NCBI GenBank assembly: GCA_030386875.1
Contig: CM059575.1
Coordinates: 43,802,859-43,866,858 of the forward strand
Direction of reading: 5' to 3'
Source: Morinoia aosen
Lineage: Eukaryota > Arthropoda > Malacostraca > Amphipoda > Talitridae
DNA length: 64,000 bases
Shown here: positions 35,866 through 44,330 of the stretch, one piece after another
Numbering within the stretch: position 1 is the first letter of the stretch
Layout: the number at the start of each line of letters is the position of its first letter
Notes under the pieces: model-generated
What the model saw: the letters and a program-made list of their open reading frames with translations, nothing else
What the model was told of the DNA's origin: nothing
Databases searched by the model: none
Translations under genes and position numbers: made by a program

Positions 35866-38421
35866 ATGTATCAATATAGAACTCGTTCAACTACTCGGAA
35901 GGTTACCCCATCTGAAAAAACAACATCCTCCAGTACAGCTTCGTACGAAAAGCTCAGTAAAATGCGCAGAGCACCAGCCATAAAGCGGAAAGGCAGACCT
36001 AATAAATCCGCCCCTGTAAATCCATCAGTTCAAGGTCCTCAAACACTCAAACCGAAAAATGCTTCTCGGACGTTCGTGAAGTCTGATATAAGCAAGTGTT
36101 TCTCAGCCCCTAAAGCATCACTAATGACTGCAAAATCTGAGTCATCTGACACGGGCGAAAATCTCTCAGACGCTGCATCCTCTCACGCACAAGATTCTAA
36201 TGCTCAAAAGACGGGAGACTTGTTAACAGCTGCCAGTAACTCCGTCAAAGAATGTGTGTCACCTTCCGAAACAACGTCAGTGAAGACTATGCAACCAATA
36301 TTGCCGGATGAGGGAAAACATATCTGCCAAACCTCCAGCAATCATTTGAAGGTTCGAAGCAGTGAAGTCTCAGCCGCAGCACCACAACCACCTGCTCCTC
36401 ATCTGAACAAGCAAAACAGCGTGCCAGCTCCCCAGCTCTGCGTCAATAACAACGCTCCGAACTGTCCGCCAGTGGCGGGGATACAAACACCATTCTCATC
36501 AGTGGTACAAGAAAAAATAGTTTTTACTAATAAGGACATTTCAAGCGTGGTAGACTTTTCTCATTCTTCAGATAATATGTTCGATAATTTCCGCGCACAA
36601 ACCGATACTGGCAGTAAATTACCCCAGAGCGCAAGCTGTGAAAACAAAATAAAATTTCCAGTACAGAGCAATAAAAATAACACTGTTGCTTCTTTTAATG
36701 GCTACTTGCACCCGCTTCAAATAACAACCTCTCAAAAAATTCATGAAATTATTCACAATTTGTCTCTAACAGCAGCGTTTTTCAATAAATCCCTAAGACA
36801 ACGTGAGCCTCCTAGCCCGTCGTCGATTTTCTCTACAGTAACAAACATTCAGAACCTAACCGAACAGCTTTTTGCTTTAAATTCACATATAAGTTCTCAA
36901 GACCTTGCACCTGTGGTACCTGCTAGTATCTCTTGTGAAATCGACTCCAATTGTCGAGAACCTTACGACACTTTGCTGCTAGGTGATAATATCCTAAGCA
37001 CGATCAGAAGAAAGGACATCGATCGCTCGTGCTGGATCAAAACTGTTCCATCAGGGCGCTTCGATGACCTTCTCCATACTGTAAATTGCATGCCTAGATT
37101 TAAAAATTATATACTAAGTTTTGATGGTCTGTGCCACTCGCCCTCAGACCTTGCTCGAATCAAACAACAAATTGTAAGAAAGTACGCACTTTCTCGTATT
37201 TATATTGCCGATGCTTGCAGTGCAAACGATTTCAACAAAGCGAGGCATTTTTGCAAAAACCTGGGTTTAAACTTGATTCAATTTCAAACTTACCGAGAAA
37301 ATGAAAATGGTGACGCACTCAATAACTTTCAATGGCCTCGGACCCAGGAAGAGAACTTCTGTTTTCTTCAACAACTTGCAATGAAATCAACATTGCGAAT
37401 CACCGTGCCATATTGTCCTCGTTTCAACAAATGTCAAGCAATACATGGAATTGTAGATCATTCCAATGAATCGAAAAATTTACGGAATGAGACAAATAGT
37501 CTCACATTAGACTTTCAAAAAGAATATAAGCCTATGCACATCACTGCCCATGGTACACCAAATCCTTCAAAATTGATTGCGTCATCAAGCAGAGGTCTGA
37601 GTAACTCACTCACCCACAGCATGAGGAACGTAAATAAGCCTGAGCCTTTCCCTGATTCGATCTCAGACAAATATAATGTCAGTACGAAAAATAAATTTGC
37701 GTTACTTGCAACAGACACAAATAGTGATTGCGACATGCCCTCCTTTTCAACCAATTCTCAACTTTCCAGTGAGTACGCAGGAACCAAGGAAAGTCAAGCG
37801 AATACCGATATTCAAAACTATTCCAAAGAAAATCAAATTATTCGAAAAAAATCTGATGCCTCTGCTGGGCCTCCGTCGAACGACCAAACTAATACTGCTA
37901 CCGAAAAATCAACAGTGAATCAAATCTGCACACGCGTTGCACACACACTGGACGACTTGAAACGATCGCTCAAATTGGAGCCTGCTTACACTGTAGGTGA
38001 CGGACACTGTCTCCTCCACGCCGTAACGACGCAGCTTGCTTCACAACAAAAATCGAAATGGAATTATATATCTCTGAAAAAAGCCATCAAAACTGAGAGC
38101 TCCAGAAACAAGGACCAGTATGCAAAATTCGTTGACAAAAACAGTGGCAGTTTCGAACAACTCATCGATAAATACATCGATAGAAAAGTCTTCGATCACG
38201 CAGTTGGAGACCTCATACCCCAAATACTTTCTAATGTAACGAGAACACCAATTCACGTATTTGATGAAAGAGACAATGGGATTTGGAAGACGACAATCTC
38301 CCCTACATCAAATGCTCTGATAAACTGTCCTCCGGTAAACATACACCGGAAACAGGACCACTATAGCGCCCTCTTGAAAATGCGTGATGAAAATCGTGTT
38401 GCTCCCTCCCCCATTTTGTGA
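35866..38421 (+). CDS. LINE ORF1: SGNH-like segment plus OTU cysteine protease domain
   Basis: An 851-aa protein. The ATG follows an in-frame TGA at 35824 and has an A at -3. Residues 1-340 are Ser/Thr/Pro/Asn-rich, basic at the N-terminus and probably disordered. Residues about 366-485 (starting YDTLLLGDN) resemble the SGNH-hydrolase/esterase fold found in ORF1 of some CR1 elements, but the usual GDS is GDN, so the nucleophile is missing. Residues about 690-840 form an OTU domain: G711-DGHC-LLHA with the catalytic Cys at 715 and D712 beside it, and the C-terminal His at 832 in DHYSALL. OTU enzymes are cysteine proteases that often cleave ubiquitin. No CCHC knuckle is seen. The protein ends 19 residues after H832 at a TGA that lies in frame with ORF2. 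RNA chaperone function is assumed from position only; the OTU call is firm and the SGNH call tentative. Confidence 0.85.
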   Translation: MYQYRTRSTTRKVTPSEKTTSSSTASYEKLSKMRRAPAIKRKGRPNKSAPVNPSVQGPQTLKPKNASRTFVKSDISKCFSAPKASLMTAKSESSDTGENLSDAASSHAQDSNAQKTGDLLTAASNSVKECVSPSETTSVKTMQPILPDEGKHICQTSSNHLKVRSSEVSAAAPQPPAPHLNKQNSVPAPQLCVNNNAPNCPPVAGIQTPFSSVVQEKIVFTNKDISSVVDFSHSSDNMFDNFRAQTDTGSKLPQSASCENKIKFPVQSNKNNTVASFNGYLHPLQITTSQKIHEIIHNLSLTAAFFNKSLRQREPPSPSSIFSTVTNIQNLTEQLFALNSHISSQDLAPVVPASISCEIDSNCREPYDTLLLGDNILSTIRRKDIDRSCWIKTVPSGRFDDLLHTVNCMPRFKNYILSFDGLCHSPSDLARIKQQIVRKYALSRIYIADACSANDFNKARHFCKNLGLNLIQFQTYRENENGDALNNFQWPRTQEENFCFLQQLAMKSTLRITVPYCPRFNKCQAIHGIVDHSNESKNLRNETNSLTLDFQKEYKPMHITAHGTPNPSKLIASSSRGLSNSLTHSMRNVNKPEPFPDSISDKYNVSTKNKFALLATDTNSDCDMPSFSTNSQLSSEYAGTKESQANTDIQNYSKENQIIRKKSDASAGPPSNDQTNTATEKSTVNQICTRVAHTLDDLKRSLKLEPAYTVGDGHCLLHAVTTQLASQQKSKWNYISLKKAIKTESSRNKDQYAKFVDKNSGSFEQLIDKYIDRKVFDHAVGDLIPQILSNVTRTPIHVFDERDNGIWKTTISPTSNALINCPPVNIHRKQDHYSALLKMRDENRVAPSPIL

Positions 38422-38436
38422 CTAAATAACAGTGAT
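38413..38436 (+). promoter_or_regulatory. candidate stop-codon readthrough site between ORF1 and ORF2
   Basis: The ORF1 stop at 38419-38421 is TGA followed directly by CTA. UGA-CUA is the context of several known readthrough genes, in alphaviruses and in animal cellular mRNAs. ORF2 is open in the same frame from the next codon. The first in-frame ATG downstream (at about 38611) lies inside the endonuclease domain, after its first catalytic Asn. A separate start for ORF2 would therefore lose the active site. Readthrough, reinitiation at a non-ATG codon, or a recent nonsense mutation in a once-continuous ORF are the alternatives. Confidence 0.6.
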
Positions 38437-41385
38437 CAAATTGAATATGAAGCTGAAATCACAAACAATGAACGCGGCAATAAAGACCTAGAGACGAATA
38501 CTAAATGCCCTGCTAGACCTAAAAAATGCAATAACTCCACTAAAGATCTGCCTATTGAGGTAAATAATATCAAAATATTGCACATAAATGCTCGCAGCCT
38601 CAATGGTAAAATGGATGACGTACGAGTAATGTTGATCACTAACGATATCGATATTTTATGCGTGTCTGAAACATGGTTCGATTCACGAGTCGAAAGCTCA
38701 TATCTCAGCATTACCGGGTACAAATTGTACCGTTATGACGGAGTCAAGAGTAAGAGAGGTAGCGGTTCATGCATTTTCGTCAAAGATGTCTACTCTACAT
38801 CCTTAGTTCCGATAAAAGAAAAATGCGAAGACATAGAAATGGTTTGGCTCAATGTTCAAGTAAAAAAACACAAGTCTTTCATTATCGGCAGTCTTTACAG
38901 ACATCCGTCAGCATCTCTTCGTCCAACATTAGATTTCATTGAAAATACGCTTAGATCAATCTCTGCAGCCAAAAAGTCTTTCTATGTTTTCGGAGATTTT
39001 AACGTGGATCTGACAAATAAAAACAATCAGCTAAGCAAGATGCTGCACAGACTTAATCTTTCTCAAATGGTCCAAGAACCAACGCGAATTACCAACACTT
39101 CTAAAACTCTTCTTGACCTAGCAATTACCAACAATCCCCAAGCAGTACTCAGCACAGAAATCTTACCGTCCTTTTCTGATCACCATTCTGTAGAATGCCA
39201 AATCAATATTGCAAAAGAGAAACAGAAATCTAGTTACATTACATATCGCATGAAAAACCACTACTCCCCTGAAATATTTCAAGAAAAGCTATCAGACAGA
39301 TGGAGTGAATTTCAATGCATGGAAAACACCGATGATGTCAATCTACAAGTTTCGCTTTTCAACGAAAATTTCGTATCAGCTCTTAACGAATGCGCACCTT
39401 TCACTACGAAGAAAGTGAAGCCAAGAATTTCTAAATGGATAACAGATGAGATAAAACATTTGAGCAGAGCTAAAAGAAATTTGCAGCGTGAGTACAAACT
39501 GAATAAATCAGACAGTACGCGTCGAAAATTATATAAAGATCATGAGAAGATCCTACGAAGAAAAGTTAAGGAAGCAAAACGGGACTACTTCCACAAAGAA
39601 CTCTTGGCGGCAAAACAAAACCCTAAAAGAACTTGGGAAATCATTAGAGAAGCTGCTCAGTATAAAAATTCAGACTGCAAAAGCACTTTTGACAACCCCG
39701 CAGAAATGGCGAATGACTTTAACACTTTCTTCTCAAAAGTTGGCGAAGATGTTTTCAATGAAGTATCCAGGACAGTTTCAGACACATCTACAGAGGCAAA
39801 TCTGAGCGATGTTTCATCCCCAAATAGTAGCAACAAGTGGAGACCAAAGCCAGTTAGCGTCATAGAGATACGAAAAATCTTATACTCACTAAAGAATACT
39901 AAAGCGACTGGACATGATGGCATAAGCCTCCAACATATAAAAGACAGCTTCCCTGTCACAGCACCCTTTATTCGCTTGATAATAAATACATCTATTGTCA
40001 CAAACAAGTTTCCCGATCAATGGAAACTATCCATAATTAAGCCATTACATAAATCTGGTGATATCGACATAGCGTCAAACTACAGACCAATCAGTCTCCT
40101 GCCTGTTATGTCCAAAATATTAGAAAAAGTAATAACAAACCAGCTCTCGTCTTACATAGACGAGTCACATCTACTACATCGCAATCAATATGCTTACAGG
40201 AGGAATACCAGTACTCAGGACGCCCTGTTAAACATAACAGAAAAAATTTACAATGATATTGACCAAAAAAAATTAACTCTCTTACTATTGCTTGATCTCT
40301 CCAAAGCTTTCGACAGTGTTGAGCATAAGAAACTTCTACAAAAAATTTCAAACCTCAGAATAGACACTCAGTGGTTTGAAAGCTACCTACGAAACCGTTC
40401 TCATGCAGTGTGCTTGAATAACAAAATGTCATCATTCATACCAAATAACTTTGGCGTTCCTCAAGGTTCAATCATCGGCCCACTCCTATTTTCAATTTTC
40501 ATCAACGATTTCCCCACCATGCCGGCAAACACAAAAATCTCAATGTATGCTGATGACGTACAAATTGCCATGACAAGCTCAACAGCGGATTTAACAGAAA
40601 CACAAGCCAACGCTGAAAACCTTCTGAGAAATCTGAAATTGTGGTATGACCAAAATGGCCTCAAACTTAACGCAAGTAAAACGCAATGCATTATTTTTGG
40701 TTCACAGAATGCGACTGAAAATTTACCACCATTCCAGCTAACATTTGGAGACGATACAATTAAACCAGTCGATAAGGTTAAAAATCTGGGTGTTTGGTTT
40801 GACAAAAATATGACTTTCAATTCACACGTCGAAACAATGTGCAACAAAATTAACGGAACCTTAATGTTCTTTCATCGTATAAAGAACACACTTGACGAAA
40901 AATCTAGATTATTAGTGATTCAGTCTCTAGTTTTATCGCGTCTGGACTACTGCAGTCTTGTGTGGGGAGACTTACCTAAATGTCGTCAGGAAGAGTTGCA
41001 AAAATGTGTAAACTTCGCCGCCAAAGTGGTATGCAAAGGAAATTTCAATAAATACGATCATGTCACCCCTCTTTTAAGAAAACTCGACTGGATCCCTATA
41101 CCGAACAGATTCATGATCCAGAAAGCTCGACGAGTATTCTCCTCTCTGTACCTCCCCCAAAGTAATGCAGAGGTGGTAAAATTTTTTCCATCTAATATCC
41201 CAAACGAAAGACCAAACCGGAGGAACGATGTTTTAGTCAGTTACCGTTCATCTAACGTGGGACAAAAAGCTCTCTCAGTTTCTGGAGCTTTTTTGTGGAA
41301 CAAGCTTCCCCAGCATATCAAAAACTCTAAAACTGGAAAAGAATTTAGAGTAAATGTGTCACGTCATTTTGCATCTCTGTCATAG
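38422..41385 (+). CDS. LINE ORF2: endonuclease and reverse transcriptase
   Basis: An open frame of 987 codons in frame with ORF1. It nicks target DNA and copies the element RNA by target-primed reverse transcription. Numbering from the TTG at 38578: the endonuclease has NARSL near residue 4, SETWF with E31, LYRHP, GDFNVD with D140, and SDHH with D201/H202. All are expected metal-binding or catalytic positions of the EEP-type nuclease. A Lys/Arg-rich linker follows (about 280-340). The reverse transcriptase has NYRPISLLP, LLDLSKAFDSV, GVPQGSIIGPLLF and YADD (657-660). The C-terminal region carries RLDYCSLVWG and LDWIPIPNRF, shared by CR1 and Rex1-like LINEs. No RNase H domain is seen. No frameshift or stop interrupts it. 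The natural start is unresolved: expression as a fusion through the TGA at 38419 fits best. Confidence 0.92.
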   Translation, partial: LNNSDQIEYEAEITNNERGNKDLETNTKCPARPKKCNNSTKDLPIEVNNIKILHINARSLNGKMDDVRVMLITNDIDILCVSETWFDSRVESSYLSITGYKLYRYDGVKSKRGSGSCIFVKDVYSTSLVPIKEKCEDIEMVWLNVQVKKHKSFIIGSLYRHPSASLRPTLDFIENTLRSISAAKKSFYVFGDFNVDLTNKNNQLSKMLHRLNLSQMVQEPTRITNTSKTLLDLAITNNPQAVLSTEILPSFSDHHSVECQINIAKEKQKSSYITYRMKNHYSPEIFQEKLSDRWSEFQCMENTDDVNLQVSLFNENFVSALNECAPFTTKKVKPRISKWITDEIKHLSRAKRNLQREYKLNKSDSTRRKLYKDHEKILRRKVKEAKRDYFHKELLAAKQNPKRTWEIIREAAQYKNSDCKSTFDNPAEMANDFNTFFSKVGEDVFNEVSRTVSDTSTEANLSDVSSPNSSNKWRPKPVSVIEIRKILYSLKNTKATGHDGISLQHIKDSFPVTAPFIRLIINTSIVTNKFPDQWKLSIIKPLHKSGDIDIASNYRPISLLPVMSKILEKVITNQLSSYIDESHLLHRNQYAYRRNTSTQDALLNITEKIYNDIDQKKLTLLLLLDLSKAFDSVEHKKLLQKISNLRIDTQWFESYLRNRSHAVCLNNKMSSFIPNNFGVPQGSIIGPLLFSIFINDFPTMPANTKISMYADDVQIAMTSSTADLTETQANAENLLRNLKLWYDQNGLKLNASKTQCIIFGSQNATENLPPFQLTFGDDTIKPVDKVKNLGVWFDKNMTFNSHVETMCNKINGTLMFFHRIKNTLDEKSRLLVIQSLVLSRLDYCSLVWGDLPKCRQEELQKCVNFAAKVVCKGNFNKYDHVTPLLRKLDWIPIPNRFMIQKARRVFSSLYLPQSNAEVVKFFPSNIPNERPNRRNDVLVSYRSSNVGQKALSVSGAFLWNKLPQHIKNSKTGKEFRVNVSRHFASLS

Positions 41386-41760
41386 GGCCTGCAGCATCTC
41401 GGTGTGAACTTCCCATCTATCAGAAATTTTAATTTTTCCTGAAATTTATGTTAGAAATTTAGAAACTATTTCATTTTACGTTTGCTAAGCGATTCGTATA
41501 TTCATCTTACTTATTTCTGTCGACAACAATGAGCACCACAGCCGTCAGTTCAGTGCAGCAGAACGAACGTTCTTTCCATAATATAATTAGGAGTATTTCC
41601 TCATCTTTATTTTGTTATTTCTTTCTCTTTATGTATTTAATATTTAAAGTCCGTATGACAAATATACCATGAAATACATTTTGTGTGTACACCAATAAAC
41701 AGGTTTATAGATGTGAGGGTTGTGCAAAGTTTATAATGAATAAAATTTTTGCCTAACGTT
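41386..41760 (+). other. 3' region of the LINE
   Basis: Non-coding sequence after the ORF2 TAG. It has AATAAA-type sequence near 41692 (CCAATAAAC) and near 41743 (GAATAAAAT). The true 3' end and any terminal simple repeat cannot be fixed from one copy. Confidence 0.5.
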
Positions 41761-42841
41761 GTCTCGCTATTTCAAAATCATTCTCGAAGATGTTTTCAAT
41801 CGATTTTCGGCTGAGCTGGGGGGAAAGGGGTTATTTAAGCATTGCATTTAGTCTTTTTATTCATTTTTTTTCGTGCGTTCAGCGCACACTAGCACTGAAC
41901 TTTCAAATCGGAAAAAACTCTAAATTTCTGTAATCAAAATTATTATTTTTGGATCAAGGCCTAATCTTCCTATATGTGCCAATTTTGCGAATATTCTCCA
42001 ATCAGATGGGATATCCGGCCACAATGTTACTCCATTTTCTCCCACGTACACATGTCCGTATAATGCTGAAGAGTTGTGTTGATTCTTGACTATAACCTGA
42101 CTTTTCTTAAAAATTTCTGTGAAGAAATTAAAAAACAGCTCATTTTTATGTTTTTCGAAGTCTTCTCTTCCTTTTAGTTATATTTGCGAAAATTTCTTAG
42201 GATTACAGTGAGCTCAGCTGTCATTTTCTGTGTAGTAGATGGTAGGTTGCTTCTTTCTTTTATCTTTTTATCTTATATATGTATTTTTTTTCTAATATTT
42301 TATTTTCAATAAGTATATATTAATATGTGTGTGTACGTGTGTAGGTATATATATGTATCTACATAAATAGATATACATGTTTCTATTTCATTTCTTTGCG
42401 CAAAAACCTTTCGGTTAATATATTTGATTGCAACAGCGAAATGATTCAAAAATAGATCTATCACTTCCCCAGAGGGCGTTTCTGTGAATCGTATTAATGT
42501 CATATATAATTAATGAAATAAAGTGCAATTTGAGCATATGAATCGTAGTAAAATTATCTTTCTGTCCGTATGTTGTACAAGCTATGAATTTTGATATTGA
42601 ATATATGTTTGTTTACCCATTTCTACCAATATTTTGTAGATATTTGTCAATCATGAGTGGTAACCGGCTCACACTGTATCTCTATTTTATCCCATGTACC
42701 CATGTCCGCATGATGTGGTGAATATCCAGAAGACATGAAATATGTTTTTGGTGGTGATAGGGCTTTGCGTATTTTTAGTGCATAATTTTCATTTCTCATT
42801 CAACTACCCTTGACAGAGATAGACTATTGGCAAGCCACGTG
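41761..42841. other. AT-rich non-coding DNA
   Basis: No gene was seen. A TA/TG-rich simple stretch lies at about 42310-42380. Confidence 0.4.
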
Positions 42842-43260
42842 TGGTTTGTCTATTAGTACGCCTCGTATATTTTGTCTATTAATATGCCTCGTATGGTCTA
42901 TCTATTTTGTACACCTCTGATAGCTTGTCTATTAGTACACCTCGTATAGTTTGCCTATTATTATTATGCCTCGTATGGCTTATCTATTTGTACACCTCGG
43001 ATGGTTTGTCAATTAGTACTCCTAGTATAGAACTTTTGTTAGACTACTAGCACACCACGAATGGTTTGTCTATTAGTACGCCTCGTATATTTTGTCAATT
43101 AATATGCCTCGTATGGTCTATCTACTTGTACACCTCTGACAGTTTGTCTAATAGTACACCTCGTATAGTTTGTCTATTATTATGCCTCGTATGGCTCATC
43201 TACTTGTACACCTCGGATGGTTTGTCAATTAGTACTCCTCGTATGGAATATTTGTTTTAG
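42842..43260. repeat. minisatellite with 26-28-bp monomers in two 220-bp blocks
   Basis: Monomers contain the core GTCTATTAGTACGCCTCGTAT with many variants. The array is two large copies: TGGTTTGTCTATTAGTACG begins at 42842 and again at 43062, 220 bp apart. The following series of variants (ATATGCCTCGTATGGTCTA, GTACACCTCTGA, GTACACCTCGGATGG) occurs in the same order in both. The 64-codon ORF through it is spurious. Confidence 0.9.
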
Positions 43261-43790
43261 GATGTCCTATATTTAAGAAACTTTTAAAAGCCAATATGTT
43301 GGCATGTATCTCATGTGACAATTTGGAAATAAACATTTTTTCTTTTTTTTCTTTCTTTAGTTAATTTAAAACAAAGATCAAAAGTGTCAGGCTTCTAAAT
43401 TTAAGGAGGCCGTATCGGGAGAAATCAGAATATGTGTTGATTTTCTGTTTTTATATGCATCTTATAGAGGATTTTCTTGCGCTTCCATTGGTACTTTCCG
43501 TTTAGGTCTACTCCGAATAGTGCGCCCACCAGAGGGGGGTAAAGCGATGGGGGTGGCGTGACCTTGACCCCTCCCCCCCTCATTATTGGGGGTCAATTGA
43601 GCGTGTTTCTCTGCGGCAATGGCAATATAGTTCGTTCATGGGTTCCTCAAAGTGCTTTCATTATTCAAACGAAACATTCTAACGCTGAATAAATATTTTT
43701 TTATAATTTTTGACAATTTCAGAATTTAGCTTTTCTGCCGTATCTATGATACCGCAGCTTTCATTCATAGCTCGACAGCTGCAGCATCAT

Positions 43791-44330
43791 AGCTACGGCG
43801 ATAGCGAGCACACCAATCCAAAGGGCTTGAAAAGAGCTACAAAACAGAGGAGTTTAGTTGAAAAAAAGTATTCTGGTACAAAAATTTTTCATTTTTTCAA
43901 AAAAGTGGTTGTTTCGAAGAATTACACGTATTGTCTTTTGATGCAGATTTTTTCCCAGAGTTCCAGAGCTACAGCGATGTAAATTATATCAATCTAAAGG
44001 GCTTGAAAAGAGCTACAAAAGCTCAACAGTTCATTCTAGAAAACTTGGTAGTTCAAAAGATAAGAAGAAAAACAATTTTTTTTTAAAAACACGTTTTTAG
44101 GGAAACTTGATAACTGGTTTCTCAAATGTATCTTCTTCCACAATTTTAGAGCTACAAGAATGGTTTAAATACCATGCGATAGGGCTTAGCAAGGTGTATC
44201 CATACGCAATAGAACTTTTTGATACATCTATTACTTAGAAAATTACACGACATGAAAAAAAAAATTGAAAAAAGGTCACTTTTTTTTTAAAAAAAGTTCC
44301 CAAAATCCACAAAAAGAAGTTATCGAAATT
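43791..44330. repeat. degenerate tandem repeat, about 180 bp unit
   Basis: Three diverged units begin with AGCTAC at 43791, 43967 and 44149 (spacings 176 and 182 bp). Units 1 and 2 share AAAGGGCTTGAAAAGAGCTAC; unit 3 has a decayed ATAGGGCTTAGCAAGGTG. Each continues into an A/T homopolymer-rich half containing GAATTACACG or AAATTACACGAC. The length and the AT-rich half fit an old satellite remnant, but a decayed transposon duplicated in tandem is also possible. Confidence 0.6.

Larger units (their letters stand above)
34380..41760 (+). mobile_element. CR1-group LINE retrotransposon with OTU-bearing ORF1
   Basis: An apparently complete autonomous non-LTR retrotransposon: repeated 5' region, ORF1 (35866-38421), ORF2 (38422-41385) and a short 3' region. 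ORF2 has an apurinic-like endonuclease followed by a reverse transcriptase of the Jockey superfamily, CR1-like in its motifs and C-terminal region. Both frames are open along their full length, which suggests recent activity. Outer boundaries are estimates: the left is placed where the degenerate 5' monomers begin and the right after TAATGAATAAAA near 41745. No target-site duplication or poly(A) tail was found; CR1-type elements usually lack a poly(A) tail. Confidence 0.85.

Noticed and set aside
37515-40847. Several 60-128-codon ORFs within the LINE in other frames or strands
   Set aside because: Shadows of ORF1 and ORF2.
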